Assembly (NCBI GenBank): GCA_027596035.1 | Contig: JADGJA010000009.1 | Location: forward strand, 1 to 64,000 | Length of the DNA stretch: 64,000 bases | Direction of reading: 5' to 3' | Source: Thoreauomyces humboldtii | Lineage: Eukaryota; Chytridiomycota; Chytridiomycetes; Spizellomycetales; Powellomycetaceae | Shown: piece after piece, positions 23,301 to 32,955 of the stretch | Layout: each line of letters opens with the position of its first letter | How positions within the stretch are numbered: the first letter of the stretch is position 1 | Made by a program: the position numbers and the translations under genes | Notes under the pieces: model-generated | Database searches by the model: none | Told to the model about the DNA's origin: nothing | Seen by the model: only the letters and a program-made list of their open reading frames with translations

Positions 23301-24661
23301 TCCCCTACTAACTCCTTGTCCATAGTGCTGGGAAGTTCTGCAAGCTCAACTTGCGTGGCATCTTCAGCGTTTCTTGGAATTTCATGAGATGGCCGGAAGG
23401 GGCTCTCTTCCATTGCTTCATGGCTCTTGGACGCTTCGGCGAGTTCCGCGCCGAGGCTTTGCCTGAAGTCATCCCACGGCGTGGAGTGAAGCTCATGCTC
23501 GTCTTCTGACGTTTCGGAGTCCTGGTGTAGTTCAGGCTTTGGGTGATATTCTTGACCATCCGGACTGACAATTGATACGACGCAAGTCTCGTTTGGTCCT
23601 TTCAACTCGAAATCAAAGTCATGCGATGGCCGATCGAGCACGGGCAAAGCCTTAGCACTCGGAGCTGCAAATGTGAATCTTGAAGCTCCAAATCCCGAGG
23701 TCGACGGAAAAGCTCTAGAAGCTGTAGCAGGACTTCCCTCCGCAGGAACCGAAGACGCTGGGTTTCCAAAGTCAAAGAATTTGACTGCCGAAGCTACATT
23801 CCCAGGCTTGGCTGTCCTTGGCGACGACAGATCGGCGAAGCTGAAGGATGTAGTCGTAGGTGAGGCTCCAGGTACCCTGCCAAAGTTGAATTGCAATGGA
23901 GGCGGTGGCGTGATGCTGCTATTGTAGCCTGAGAAACGGGTGACCGGCTTTGCCGCTCCGAAGCTAAACGCAGTGGTTCCTGCGGGTATCACTATGGAAT
24001 CAGCGGTGTCGACTTCCGCCGTCTTTGCGTTGCTCTCAGCCACGGGTTGCGCGGTTTCCCCAACATCGTCGGCTTGCATCATTTTCTCGTCAGAACCGGT
24101 CACTGCCTCGCTATCTTCCCCTTCGACGGCATCCAGGTATGTGCTTTCTTCTCTGTCGAGACCCTCGGCAGCAATAGTATCGACCGAGTCGCCAGGACCG
24201 ATGTCGTACGAAATCTGAATCATCGTCGCCAGAGGATTGGCCACTAAATCCTGTACAATGGCTTCTTTGAGCACTGCGAACCCCAAAGGCTGTTCGACAT
24301 CAGCGTTGCTCGACGGGGATGAATTGCTGTCTGCCGCGTCCTCCCAGTTGCCTATGACATCGTCCCCGTCCTCGTCCTCATCCGCCGTCGAAACGGCGGA
24401 GATAGTCTCCGCGCTCGCATCGACATCATCAGCCAGCGCATTAAATGGATTGCGGTTTCCTCCAATGCTCTTCTTCCGACGATATCGAGCAGACTGGCTG
24501 ATTTTCCTTTGGATCTGTACAGGAAAGTTGGTCGATATCTGTTGCTGAGGCCCCGAACTGTTCCACTCGATGGGAGAGTTCGTTTCTGGATAGTCGTCGT
24601 CATCGTCGCTTAAGGCTGCATTGAGGCTTGGTCTGCTGTTTCTCTTTTGCTTGCGTCTCAT
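17324..24661 (-). CDS. Very large repeat-rich protein of unknown function (2445 residues, intronless)
   Basis: A single uninterrupted frame of 7.3 kb, unusual in a window where most genes are split. I recognise no family. The N-terminus is acidic and then basic (YRRKKS). Residues about 220-340 hold scattered FSFG, FNFG and FGASRF motifs. Long acidic, Ser-rich disordered stretches follow, with local tandem repeats at about 930-974 (K-A-[ST]-P...LED) and 1017-1080 (SEDGDSSSV...). From about 1470 a degenerate motif of the form SLxxKVxxxLPFxxS recurs. At about 1862-2020 eight NP[FL]H motifs alternate with [DI]PxES on a 21-residue period. Two further NPFH copies sit in a near-perfect 42-residue tandem repeat at about 2050-2139. 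The final 120 residues are predicted helical (HALLAADMQHMADDMN, then REKRQ-type charged coil). It may be a scaffold or envelope-associated protein, but this is inference. Confidence 0.85.
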   Translation of the reverse strand: MRRKQKRNSRPSLNAALSDDDDDYPETNSPIEWNSSGPQQQISTNFPVQIQRKISQSARYRRKKSIGGNRNPFNALADDVDASAETISAVSTADEDEDGDDVIGNWEDAADSNSSPSSNADVEQPLGFAVLKEAIVQDLVANPLATMIQISYDIGPGDSVDTIAAEGLDREESTYLDAVEGEDSEAVTGSDEKMMQADDVGETAQPVAESNAKTAEVDTADSIVIPAGTTAFSFGAAKPVTRFSGYNSSITPPPPLQFNFGRVPGASPTTTSFSFADLSSPRTAKPGNVASAVKFFDFGNPASSVPAEGSPATASRAFPSTSGFGASRFTFAAPSAKALPVLDRPSHDFDFELKGPNETCVVSIVSPDGQEYHPKPELHQDSETSEDEHELHSTPWDDFRQSLGAELAEASKSHEAMEESPFRPSHEIPRNAEDATQVELAELPSTMDKELVGDGNAVSLESDEESENTEADELTNVICEETALLDPLASPVVQDLLATFNTAGDESDEGETSKDAVDIALESNPVSEGKSEQSSAAEIDDSLEEPSKLEAASQGVSAEAANIGVATDEWDDMETPKASNRENPFEERKKYEVVSSPMHPDATEARQLSGADVESPAILPADLEETFQSELTEEPREAPALNASELPVVEHPAALDSKKALPDEVLNLDEDGLDVAVKVSDTEKAVEVVEAAADLEDMTTPVVPSMDNEIFPEAVESALEKEVARAVSNGDDSPPEIVVPVPEDSPADFGKEHHSIANVAGSDRASSASGGSQTEAEVSAFDGTEVRSGTTSSVSAAGGFGEGKDSSLPLNLLARSSIEDEIIAQFKAKTKAQVKSEHYAEVHANPGILKAIEVQARAEAIAEIVEEELQRLETSDPCIAEDISDPETQSVRTEAMDLSSSTLSPEVETINSSTSSAEMPLDGHGTTEENATIMKASPIADDDTHLEDSMKATPTGNDDTRLEDGLKASPKADADILLEDGGVVSDPALILAKTAETPGSVADTESAEPIVIATISDHGNSSSVPMSQDLQLAIELGNGISEDGDSSSVPVSDDQKPAFELGSEPSEDGDSSSVSVSDDQQPGIQLESGQQDEIEEKSKDLRPDLLSRTDSLGSLDEQYLDPEPESSADAIGSPAEDTEKDVKHSIDAVEAISTYDPPSPILNKPFPDTPSSEVSSPSDSGASESQAESETYESQYEGSDTDDDGKDAREAQATSPSVSRRRSSPQLHIDTKHLSTASDPPSSSLKRGVYAVSHYLDEILHPPNRSPSTVGQLIHYFSGGGDDGSGSGSEDERDDDSPVGVRSPTEIDEDEDIRFKRVAEHAESGDADDDVAESDDEERDEISDHADNEADDQETEDDDDEGEEVGAQNVTVVRRQSRLRSTAARVVAGLPFRRQGGARPMSEGLPLEEDQDDSPRKQSSSIMKRMAAGFGFRKGQKSDTTADDSEDDSEDASPSESGEENGAEQETNDDRPSLFHKVAEILPFHSTSSSVEAEQKKYRKEATGESPRSQEGHDAAIALAAVESPNILAKVVDQLASQNGTKNRDLTGKEQPLASEEALPVLPKSHAERGTDVATSWPHRMFFSHFHRRSGSKVNQEIQPTKQDPVSVSTNGAEAKPMSRTAESSVKNGTDSQSAEPSGADVNDVEDKPSSLEKVKDSLPLQATATPAEGNVASQEPDQVEDTAAAIGTAGLLERVFKHIPGHDTKADSPVAAQSRGVNPQVTSSNNVETDNQAVEDTAPASKIRSVMAKVLPFVHSPDKTEEPAEKTEAVETPSLMERMRDHLPFQHSSEDTTRDVPAQGPSSKIQNLKETIQSHLPSVNDGQSHSETKREHGRDAVEEAIGVAGVLGGAAALVHDAASAINPFHQSGLQKLNPLHQSPLEKAIPQESLLDKVNPLHESPLGKVMPHESMLNKLNPLHKSTVDKLDPRESTFQKLNPFHQSLTEKLDPRESTLEKLNPLHKSLVEKMDPRESTLQKLNPFHESLIDKLNPLHQESSLLEKLDPRQHHKSLMGHVVSGATHLAENVGEFPFKHPMEAAALLAETVHHKDKDAEEERGAQGQPEAKESQSMLSAAVDKVNPFHKDHENKDSARENEASARSDAEEEKGAESQAEAKESQSMLSAAFDKVNPFHKDDEAEASAQDSQALPDSNPVEDRTEATQDSPVSDEPERSVTVANPVVEEPPSILGSTMLGAAVATVVDAMSTSHKDQSDEGIAERDGQGEQVAVVAPGEVLPPNAIPSTVTLSTGSESTPQPEPQPAEDEQDRGPSASPPPMLGSSSLGKIVDSVQTVVGLPFQRRTTPRTPAPNSAEAAENDAPVTSSRSRIRRSDANCVCLPHLRAHHALLAADMQHMADDMNARISAAATRLGNASHRANVPWTETPPAMASELELIGAEVQCLFRRRQMLAEKQRERWDYIKARGKDLEARGFGGTSGCSVDPRRVGM
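18245..18510 (-). repeat. Two 42-residue tandem repeats within the giant protein
   Basis: Each copy runs DAEEE[RK]GAx...AKESQSMLSAAxDKVNPFHKDxE. The copies are nearly identical at DNA level, suggesting a recent duplication inside the open frame. Confidence 0.7.
18560..19080 (-). repeat. Block of eight NP[FL]H repeats with a 21-residue period
   Basis: Minus-strand translation shows KLNPFHQSLTEKLDPRES-type units. The core is K-[LV]-NP-[FL]-H-x-S followed by K-[LM]-DP-R-E-S-T. The three central copies are most regular, and the flanking copies are degenerate (AIPQES, VMPHES). Confidence 0.8.
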
Positions 24662-24986
24662 TGTGCGTCGTTGCCAGTGCTGTTTTGTTTGGAGCAGGAT
24701 ATCATTGCCGGCGGCAAGGCGGAGTTGATATAATCATAGTTCGACAGCAGTCCTGGAGAACTGTCTTCAAAATGCAGCGTTAAGTGAATCTTAAGAGTAC
24801 GTTTGGGAGAGTACGTTTAGAAGCGAACGATTACTGAAAGTGCATTTATCAAATGGATGAGACGAACTGGTTGGGTCACAGAAACGTCCGGGAAAAATGC
24901 TTTCAGGGTGAATCAATAATGTTCAGTTTTGCATTTGGAAGAGTCGCGGGAATAGTGCAGCGAAGCGTACACTAAGGTAACGAAGA
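24662..24986. other. Intergenic, no gene seen
   Basis: AT-richer than its surroundings. It holds the promoter and leader of the giant gene and the 3' end of the eIF5B-like unit. Confidence 0.4.
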
Positions 24987-25477
24987 TCATCCTCGAATGA
25001 TCTGTTTGAGTCGAGTGATGAGCTTTGACCGGTCTTTCCGTTGCGTCTCACTTAATTGCGCGATGGAGGCGTCCGTAATCTTTGGAAATCATCAGTGAAC
25101 GTTCATGTGTCTTGACTTCTTGCAAGTCTGATAAGCCTCACCAGCGAAAAGACTTCCCTGTCCCCCGTCAGGTGCCCTATCAATGCATCTGCCTTGTCAC
25201 ATTGCACCCGCACGATGAGGCTGGATCCGTCCTTTCTGGCGTCCTGAACTTTCTTGCTGTGATCTTCGATGGCGATGACAGGTCCAAGCTCTAGAAGGAC
25301 TCCATTGGTCCCCCGTATTGCTAAAGGAGTTCCAAGCCGGAGAACACCGTCCGCGACGACGACCGAGAAGGTCAGGGAGTCTTCTTTTGCGTAGCAAGAT
25401 CCGAGTATCACCCGCAAGGAGCAGGGAAAGATGGGCATGTGGTCTTTTGGTATTGATAGGCAGCAGCAGCTTACCAT
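24987..25477 (-). CDS. Stand-alone eIF5B domain-IV-like protein
   Basis: Two exons, 25477-25142 and 25079-24987, join in phase to about 142 residues. From residue 15 on, the protein follows the C-terminal domain of translation factor eIF5B: MPIFPCSLRVI, then FSVVVADGVLRLGTPLAI, then LELGPVIAIEDHSKKVQDA, then REVFSL and ending in a helix, KLITRLKQIIRG. In full-length eIF5B this beta-barrel plus helix contacts eIF1A. Here the GTPase domain and domains II and III are absent. No eIF5B-like coding is visible upstream to 26300. It is either a gene for an isolated domain or the 3' remnant of a lost eIF5B copy. The start is uncertain: ATG at 25477 (MVSCCCLS) or the later Met before PIFPC. Confidence 0.65.
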
Positions 25478-26307
25478 CTTCCGTGCATCACAGCAGGTGC
25501 AGGCAGGAACCTGCGAGGGGGAGGAGACGGCGAAGGGAATTTTCGGAAACGATGAAATTTCGTAATGTCCGAAGTTACGAAGTTACCATCAACCGACCGG
25601 TGGGATTGTGTTGGTGAGATTAAATTACGGAAGTTGGGAGCATCATAAAGTAAAGCTGGAAATAGTAAGGGGTGTGTGTTAAAGCAATGGAGTTCCTTCC
25701 TACGCACATCTTCTTGCTCCTAGCACTTCGATAGCCTGTCGCTCTATATTTCAATCTCTCCGGCCCCGTCGGCCTGCGGCCGCTACTACTCCTAAACATG
25801 TGGCCGAGGTGCTGTCAGGAGAGGCACACCATTGCTTTTCACAGCGGTTTGCCAACAGCGTCTCCTTGAGAAGCTGTTCAGTAAGAAAGCGGTCGTCGAT
25901 TTAATGTGTCCCTGAAGCAAACCTAGAAGCGGAAAAGCTGTAACGATCAGCTCGTAACGTTGCTTGCGTTGAAGAATCACACGTTTCCTGTGACGATTTC
26001 GAGTTCCCGAAGAGAATTGCCAAGTGTAACTAGTATGCAATTACGCAGTCTCTCATGGCAGGGGCTTGCTGGGGCCTGCGTGCAAAAAGTATAGTGGGGT
26101 GGGAAGGAGCGGAAAGTGGGGTAGCGGTAGGGCGGGTAAAGTCGGGAAGGTGTGGTTGGTTCTTCCACCTGTCCACGCGACTCTTCCCGAAGTGTCCTTG
26201 AACTTTCACATCCCCAATTCCAGCACGCTGATCCGGTAGGCAGAAGGAGCTTCGCCAGAGCTCTAGCAGGAACAATTCTTCATCTACGACAGCAAAGTGC
26301 AAGCAAT
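25478..26307. other. Intergenic, no gene seen
   Basis: 0.8 kb between divergent genes. A GC-rich box lies at about 25765-25785. I see no family-like exon or RNA gene. Confidence 0.4.
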
Positions 26308-28574
26308 ATGACCCTTTTGGTCCGTTCTCTTCGTGCTCCCGCAGCGCTCGCGCTTCGTGGTTCATCGCTTCGCATAGGCGGGGCTGCCCCGCTTGCCCAC
26401 CGCGCTACCCTCGCAATCTTCGCAACTCGTTCGGCTCCCTCCGCCGGCATTGCGCGTGCTTTCTCCACCGTCCTGCCCGTGCGGCAAGCCACCGCCATCG
26501 AGCTCACTGCCGAGCAGCAGGAAAAGCTTACGGAGGAACGCTTCGCAGACGAGGTCGATGTTTGCATTATCGGCGCTGGGCCCGCTGGTCTCTCGGCCGC
26601 CATCCGTCTGAAGCAGCGCGCAAATGCAGAGGGCAAGGAGCTTCGTGTCTTTGTCGTAGAGAAGGGATCGGAGGTCGGATCTCACATCCTGTCAGGAGCC
26701 GTCCTCGAAACCCGCGCTCTGGACGAGCTTATTCCGGACTGGAAGGAAAAGGGCGCCCCTCTCAACACGCCTGCCACCAAAGATCGCATGCTGTTCCTCA
26801 CAAAGAAGCATGCCATCCCGATGCCTCATCCGCCACAGATGAACAACAAGGGCAACTTTATCGTCTCCTTGTCAAACTTCACAAAGTGGCTCGGGGAGCA
26901 GGCAGAAGAGCTTGGCGTCGAGATCTACCCCAGCTTTGCTGCCAGTGAGGTGAGCTTTTCAAGTCCTCCGCGACTTTCGCAAAAGTTTGGAGATGCATGC
27001 AGATCCCGCGTGCAGGGCTGGCCATTGTGCTTGAGCACGGCGCTGAACCCTCTTTGCATGACCTCCGCAGGTTCTTTACAACGAGGATGGCAGTGTTAAG
27101 GGTATTGCCACCAACGATGTCGGTATTGGGAAGGATGGTGCACCGAAAGACAACTTCGAGCGAGGCATGGAGATCCATGCCAAGGTCACCCTTCTCGCCG
27201 AAGGATGTCATGGCCACTTGACCAAGAAGCTCAGCAAGAAGTTCGACTTACGAAAGGATGCTCAGGCGCAAACCTACGCTTTGGGACTCAAGGAGGTGCG
27301 TTTTGAGATATCCACGTATATTTACCAGTGCATTGCCTGATTGGCTGTTGTTAGGTTTGGGAGCTGGCGCCGGAGAAATTTGAGCCGGGACTTGTTCTCC
27401 ACTCCATCGGCTGGCCCATGGATTACAAGACGTATGGCGGCTCTTTCATGTATCATTTTGAGGACAACAAGTGCGCCATCGGATATGTCGTTGCGCTGGA
27501 CTATGAGAACCCAACTCTCAGTCCTTACAAAGAGTTCCAGCGGTACAAGCAGCATCCTGCCATCCGAAAGTTCCTTGAGGGAGGGAAGATTCTTAGCTAC
27601 GGCGCCCGTGCTCTGAACGAGGGCGGTTACCAGAGCATCCCTAAGCTCGTTTTTCCCGGCGGAGCGCTTATCGGCTGCACGGCCGGCTTTCTCAACGTCC
27701 CTAAGATCAAAGGCACGCACACCGCCATGAAGAGTGGTATGTATCCGAACTTGCAGGTTACATAAGCTCCCAGACCTGAAGTGACCTTCTCCCTAGGCAT
27801 GCTTGCCGCTGATGCTGCGTACGACGCTATTCAGGCTGAGGCACCTGGTCCGATCACGCTGGACTCGTACGAGACCAACATTCAGAATTCCTGGGTTTAC
27901 AAGGAGCTGAAGGAGGTTCGCAACGTTCGTCCATCTTTCCATAACCCGCTAGGCATGTGGGGAGGAATCGCTTGGTCTGGCCTCGACACGTTGATCCTGA
28001 AGGGTCGCGTACCATGGACATTCAAGCACCCTAAGCCCGATTACGCAACCCTCAAACCCTTGAAGGATGTAACTCCGATCGAGTACCCACGCCCCGATGG
28101 CGAGATCTCTTTCGAACTTCTTGAGAACGTATCCCGTACGGGAACGAACCACGAGGAGAATCAGCCCTCTCACCTGAGGCTCCAGCGCGGACAGAAGGAA
28201 CAGATTGAGCGCAACTACCCTGTCTTTGGCGGACCCGAGCAGAAATTCTGCCCTGGTATGTCTGCAGGTCGCTGGAATTGTACGTATTGTATGTGCAGGT
28301 TAACTAAACACGATCTTTCATCGTTCCTCAACTAATAGCCGGTGTGTACGAGTACCTCGATGACGAGGCCAACCCCGGAAAGAAGCGATTCCAGATTAAC
28401 GCTCAGAACTGCATTCACTGCAAAACATGCGACATCAAGGACCCCAGTCAGAACATTGACTGGAATGGTACGTCATTTAAGACCCTCCTGACCTGTTGAT
28501 GAAGCTGATTTTGGCTCTTCCTCTCGATCATAGTACCTGAGGGAGGCGGTGGCCCGAAGTACTCTTACACTTAA
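26308..28574 (+). CDS. Electron transfer flavoprotein-ubiquinone oxidoreductase, mitochondrial
   Basis: Passes electrons from ETF, reduced by fatty-acid and amino-acid dehydrogenases, to ubiquinone at the inner mitochondrial membrane. Exons 26308-26949, 27071-27295, 27355-27736, 27797-28255, 28339-28467 and 28534-28574 close in phase to about 625 residues. An Arg/Ala-rich, acid-free N-terminus of about 60 residues is a mitochondrial presequence. The FAD-binding motif [20 protein letters not shown] follows at about residue 90, and [20 protein letters not shown] is the family block after it. The C-terminal [19 protein letters not shown] carries the Cys ligands of the 4Fe-4S cluster. The length and order match the family fully. 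Its role goes with the hydratase further on at 31-32 kb, but the two are not co-transcribed. Confidence 0.97.
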
Positions 28575-28750
28575 AGCTCGGTGGTTTTTCTACGACCCCT
28601 TTCCCTATTTTGTCCACCATGTTTCCTTCTCACTTAGACGATGAATTTTCACTGCTACGATCAGGTCTGATCTGTACGGTAGTGGGACTGCGCCACACCA
28701 ATAATTGTTATGGCACGATTCCTCCTTCGCTCTGATCACAAACACATGCC

Positions 28751-29832
28751 ATGACGCCCAACTCTGTTACATACGTGATCTCCGGCGCCAGCCGTGGTCT
28801 CGGCCTTGCCCTCTGTAGACATATCCTTACAGTCTCGCCTGATGCATTCATATTTGCTGGAGTTCGGAACGTCAACAGCGAAGAAATTCAGGCACTGGCC
28901 AGGGAACATGACGGCAGAATGAGCCTCTTTAAGCTCGACCTGGTGAGAGCAAAGGGCACGGCATACCTTCGCCTCCGCTTACATCAAACTGACTTTGGTG
29001 TTCTTGGATGGCAGCTGGACCATGTCGGGGTCAAGAAAGCGGCGGAGGAGTTGGCCAAGCATCCGGCGGCCGCGCGTGGCATCGATGTACTGGTGAACAA
29101 CGCAGCGGCGACTGTAGGATCCAGGGATGACGTCCTAGCGGAAAAGTGAGGGACCGATCAAACGTCGAATTACCTACATTTATTGTGTTCACGCGTCCAT
29201 CTTTCCGTAGCGCCCTTGAGGCTCTGTCATCTGATGTTCAGGTCAATCTGATTGGCACTGCCGCTGTAACCCTTGCTTTTCTCCCGCTACTACGAGCCGG
29301 CGCGCGAAAGACGATTTGGACTATCACCACCAGGTAGCCAACGTTTTCACCTCTCGATTTCGAGTTTTCCCTCGCGAACTGATTTTGGTTCTGCAGGACT
29401 GCAACAATCAGCGACGCGTTGAACTCGCACGCGTTCGCCGCGTCATATACCGCCTCCAAGACCGGGTTGAGCATGTGGACCGTCAAGCTTTCCCGCGCTG
29501 TGGCTCCCGAGGGATTCACAGTCCTCGCGTTGTCCCCTGGTTGGTTCAAGTAAGTAGGAGGCAGAGGGTTCTCAATTCCTGTCTGTCAAAGTTCTTTTTG
29601 ACTTATTTTCCTTTGGAATAACCTTCAAGGTCCAACATGGGTGGTCCACAGGCTCAGAGATCTTCTAAGGATGCAGCCAAGGACACGTGAGTGGCTGTTG
29701 ACGCATCGATTTGTTATTGTTGAACAGCCTGCTAACCTCCTCGGCTTTCGCAGATATAATGTCCTCTCGACGAAGACTGTGGCGGATCACGCCACGTTCT
29801 GGGATTACACGGGCGAAAAGCTCTCTTGGTGA
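28751..29832 (+). CDS. Short-chain dehydrogenase/reductase
   Basis: NAD(P)-dependent oxidoreductase of unknown substrate. Six exons, 28751-28942, 29015-29145, 29211-29333, 29397-29549, 29630-29686 and 29754-29832, join in phase to about 244 residues. The Rossmann motif SGASRGLGLALCRHIL is at residue 11. IDVLVNNAAA is the NNAG equivalent, and AASYTASKTGLSMW supplies the catalytic Tyr-x-x-x-Lys. SPGWFK follows as the usual PG motif. The overall pattern resembles the C-factor/sniffer-like group of classical SDRs. It starts only 177 bases after the ETF-QO gene on the same strand, but a eukaryotic polycistron is not implied. Confidence 0.85.
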
Positions 29833-31052
29833 TACAACATGAAACTGATTATTTTCAGGCGTAAATAACCGCAGTCCGCGTGCGACAGTCGACTCTTTGA
29901 GAGCATATGATGGCGAATGTTATGCTGGCAGGGCCTTTTCCAAGTTTGCGATACATCTTGTAACGTTATTGAATGTTGTTCCGTAGAGATGTTACAGGGT
30001 TGTCATGCAGTGCTTGCACAAACAACAGGCTCGCAAAAGGCCAAGTTGTCAAAGTGCTTACCAGCTAGGACAAGAGTACGGAAGAGTTCCGTATTACAAG
30101 ATCCTCCAGTTGCTGATGATCGTGGCGGGGGGTTCAGGGTGTTCGACTTCTGGATGCACGTCGTGTTCTTCCTGCGAGAAAATGCTACGTTGTTAAGGGA
30201 CGCAACTTCTGATGGTTGGTATTCTGTGGTCGGGATGAGCAAGGGATGAGCACCAGCGCCTGTTTCGCTGTGACTGGGCGCGCCATCGTACTGCTCGTAC
30301 TGCTTGTTGCTGCGTGCTGCGCACGTTGGCCGACCAACTCTGTCTTTCCAGTTGCCAGGCCCTTCTTAACCTCTGTACATCAGATAGAGCGATAGAAGAC
30401 ATCTGTGTTTTGGACTATCTGCGATCGCGGATCCTCATGAACTAGATGAGCACCTAGAAAATCCTATGACAGTTTTCATGGAATCCTCGCATAGACGGTG
30501 GAATCCCAGGGTCTGGAACGAATAAATGGGACATGATTTCAGCAAGGTTAACGGGAAGTAAAACGGGAAGTAAGGCGCAGACAAACCGTTGCTCATAAGC
30601 TAAACCGTTTGCCCTCGTTGTTGACGAAAAGCAAGGAGGTGGTGAATGTTTGCGCAGAGATTGAGATGAGCGGAAGTACATGCAAGTTAAGAAATCGAGA
30701 CAACGAAACCCAGAAGTGAGTGGAATCCTGAAGCAAAGATATAGGAAGCTGATGACTCTGGAGAACCTGGTCGAAATGTAGTTCGAGGTGAAGTAGATTG
30801 CAGCGCAAACCTCGCGATGCCTCGCTATTTATTGGACGCGTTAACGTCGCGCAGCGATGTTCCGGACAGAGGTCGTGCCTGTTTCGGACAACAAAAAGCC
30901 AGCCGCACAGTCCTGGTTGTCACGCGTTGGTGTGTGAGTTGTACATGTGCAGTCCAGTAGTCTCCCTCGTCCTTTCGTTTTTGGAGCAGTGAGTTCGTCT
31001 CTCCACAGAGTGTACGCTTTGGGCCAGGACAGGAGCTAGTCTCTCAAGCATC
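29833..31052. other. Intergenic, no gene recognised
   Basis: 1.2 kb. Several open frames on both strands are short, overlap each other and resemble nothing known. The stretch could hold a non-coding transcript or an unrecognised small gene. Confidence 0.35.
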
Positions 31053-32522
31053 ATGGTCGTCTCGCTTGCAACTCGAAATGCTCTGAGAGCTCTGCCTCGC
31101 CCGATCCGTCCCATCATCTTCTCGCGCAACTCCGTGTTCTTGCGCTGCTACTCGAGCTCCAGCGGACCTGCCCCGGACGAACCACCAGCAGAATGCTCAC
31201 ACGAGAGGCTCACGGGAGCGGATGCTGGTAAGTGTGAGATGACTGCAAAGACCACTGCTCTGCTTCCTCTCATTTTTAGAATCTCTATCTTTGACTAGGA
31301 ATCTCTATTTTGCACTTCAACCGTCCTCGCGCAAAGAACGCTCTCGGGCGCAACTTCATGACCCAGTTCGGAGCCGCTCTCCACGAGCTGCGATTCGACG
31401 AGTACGTGCTGACGTCGTTCAATTGAGGGCACGAAGCCTCGAGTCTGACCGGGAGTATCGCGCCTGTCGCAGGAACGTGCGTTGTGTGATCGTCAAGAGC
31501 GCCGTCCCTGGCGTGTTTTGTGCTGGTGCCGACCTGAAGGTGAGACCTGCTTACGCGGCGTAGGAGATTTGTAGGAAGGGACGCCCCTTCGAGCTCAAGT
31601 CTCGCGGTTCGATAGGAGCGAGCTACCATGACCCCTCCCGAAGTTGCTGCGTTCGTGTACGGACTCCGCACTTCCTTCGGCAACCTCGAGGTGCGGGAAA
31701 AAAAAAACATCTCCTCTGCACTTTGCGTCAAGAGGGACTGACTGCTCCTTTCCCACAGTCTTTACCCATCCCTACCATCAGTGTCCTGGACGGTGCTGCC
31801 CTTGGCGGGGGCCTCGAGGTTGCTCTCGCAACCGACATTCGCATTGCTGGGACTTCGGCTAAGCTAGGGCTCCCCGAGACGAGGCTCGCCATCATTCCCG
31901 GAGCGGGTGGAACGCAACGATTGCCGAGATTGATCGGAGCCTCGCGGGCCAAGGAGCTTGTCTTCACGGCGAGGGTGGTCCTACCGGAGGAGGCTGAGCG
32001 GATCGGTGAGGGAACACCGTCTGCGTCTGGCAAGAAGGAGGGAAGTTCCTGAGGCTCAATCCTGGTTCATCGGCACGTCAGGTCTTGTCAACTATGCAGT
32101 CGAAGGGTCGGGCTATGACAAAGCGCTCGAGATCGCCCGTAGCATCCTGAAAAAGGGTAAGTGGCCGTCAATAACCTCGTCAGGAGTTGAGAAATACTGA
32201 CAGTCTTCTGTCACGATGATGCAGGCCCTGTTGCAGTTCGCGCCGCCAAGCTCGCAATAGACCGGGGCACGCAGGTGGATCAGTAAGTTGGATATCCTGA
32301 AAAGCGAGAGCGGGAGTCTGTGCGTGGCTAACGCATCATCTATCACAGAGCATCTGGTCTTGCTTTTGAGCAGACATGTTACGCTCAAGTCATTCCTACG
32401 GAAGACCGTCTGGAAGGTAAGGGCTAGAGATTGAAGCACGCATCTAGTGTTCCTAACGGCCCGCGCCCTTAGGTTTGCGAGCCTTCAGGGGAAAGCGGGA
32501 TCCTATCTACACGGGTCGTTGA
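31053..32522 (+). CDS. Mitochondrial enoyl-CoA hydratase, AUH (methylglutaconyl-CoA hydratase)-like
   Basis: Probably hydrates 3-methylglutaconyl-CoA in leucine breakdown. Nine exons: 31053-31227, 31299-31401, 31473-31539, 31616-31690, 31759-32005, 32082-32156, 32225-32282, 32349-32416 and 32473-32522, closing in phase to about 305 residues. The N-terminus is Arg/Ser-rich ([20 protein letters not shown]), a mitochondrial presequence. Crotonase motifs are present: [32 protein letters not shown] (first oxyanion hole residue) and [20 protein letters not shown] (second oxyanion Gly). [20 protein letters not shown] carries the catalytic Glu pair region. AUH is favoured by the ADLKER context and overall length, though another crotonase activity is possible. 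It is the most intron-rich gene for its size in the window. Confidence 0.9.
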
Positions 32523-32955
32523 AGATTAAACCACTATAGTCGCGTAAGGAGTTTAGATGGCTAGACGTCCATTACGATAGGTCATTCATGAACAGACCAA
32601 TCAAGGCGGATTCAGCATTTCTGATAGTCTTTCTTGTCACGCCGCGGAGCCACCTGTAAAACTGCACGGGAAGGCCGACCGGCTGAAACTCCGACACAAC
32701 TTCCTGAACCTGATCGACCTCCGCGCGAACGTCCCCCCTCTGACATTATCCAATGTCTGATCATCCTCGTTCAAAGATCCAAGTTCTAAGAGATGGCCCA
32801 GCTCCATGCATCCTCAAGCGGTAGGATCCCAGAATGTGTATTCCGCGTAGGGGCAAGACCCAAGTGATAGCGAACGTCCACTAGCCCGCGCTCATCAAAG
32901 AGTGGCACCCAGAATCGACTAATCAAATACGCTATTGAATGAACTGAAGACTGCT
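32523..32955. other. Intergenic between convergent genes, no gene seen
   Basis: 0.43 kb between the ends of the hydratase and eL34 genes. I see nothing coding. Confidence 0.45.
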
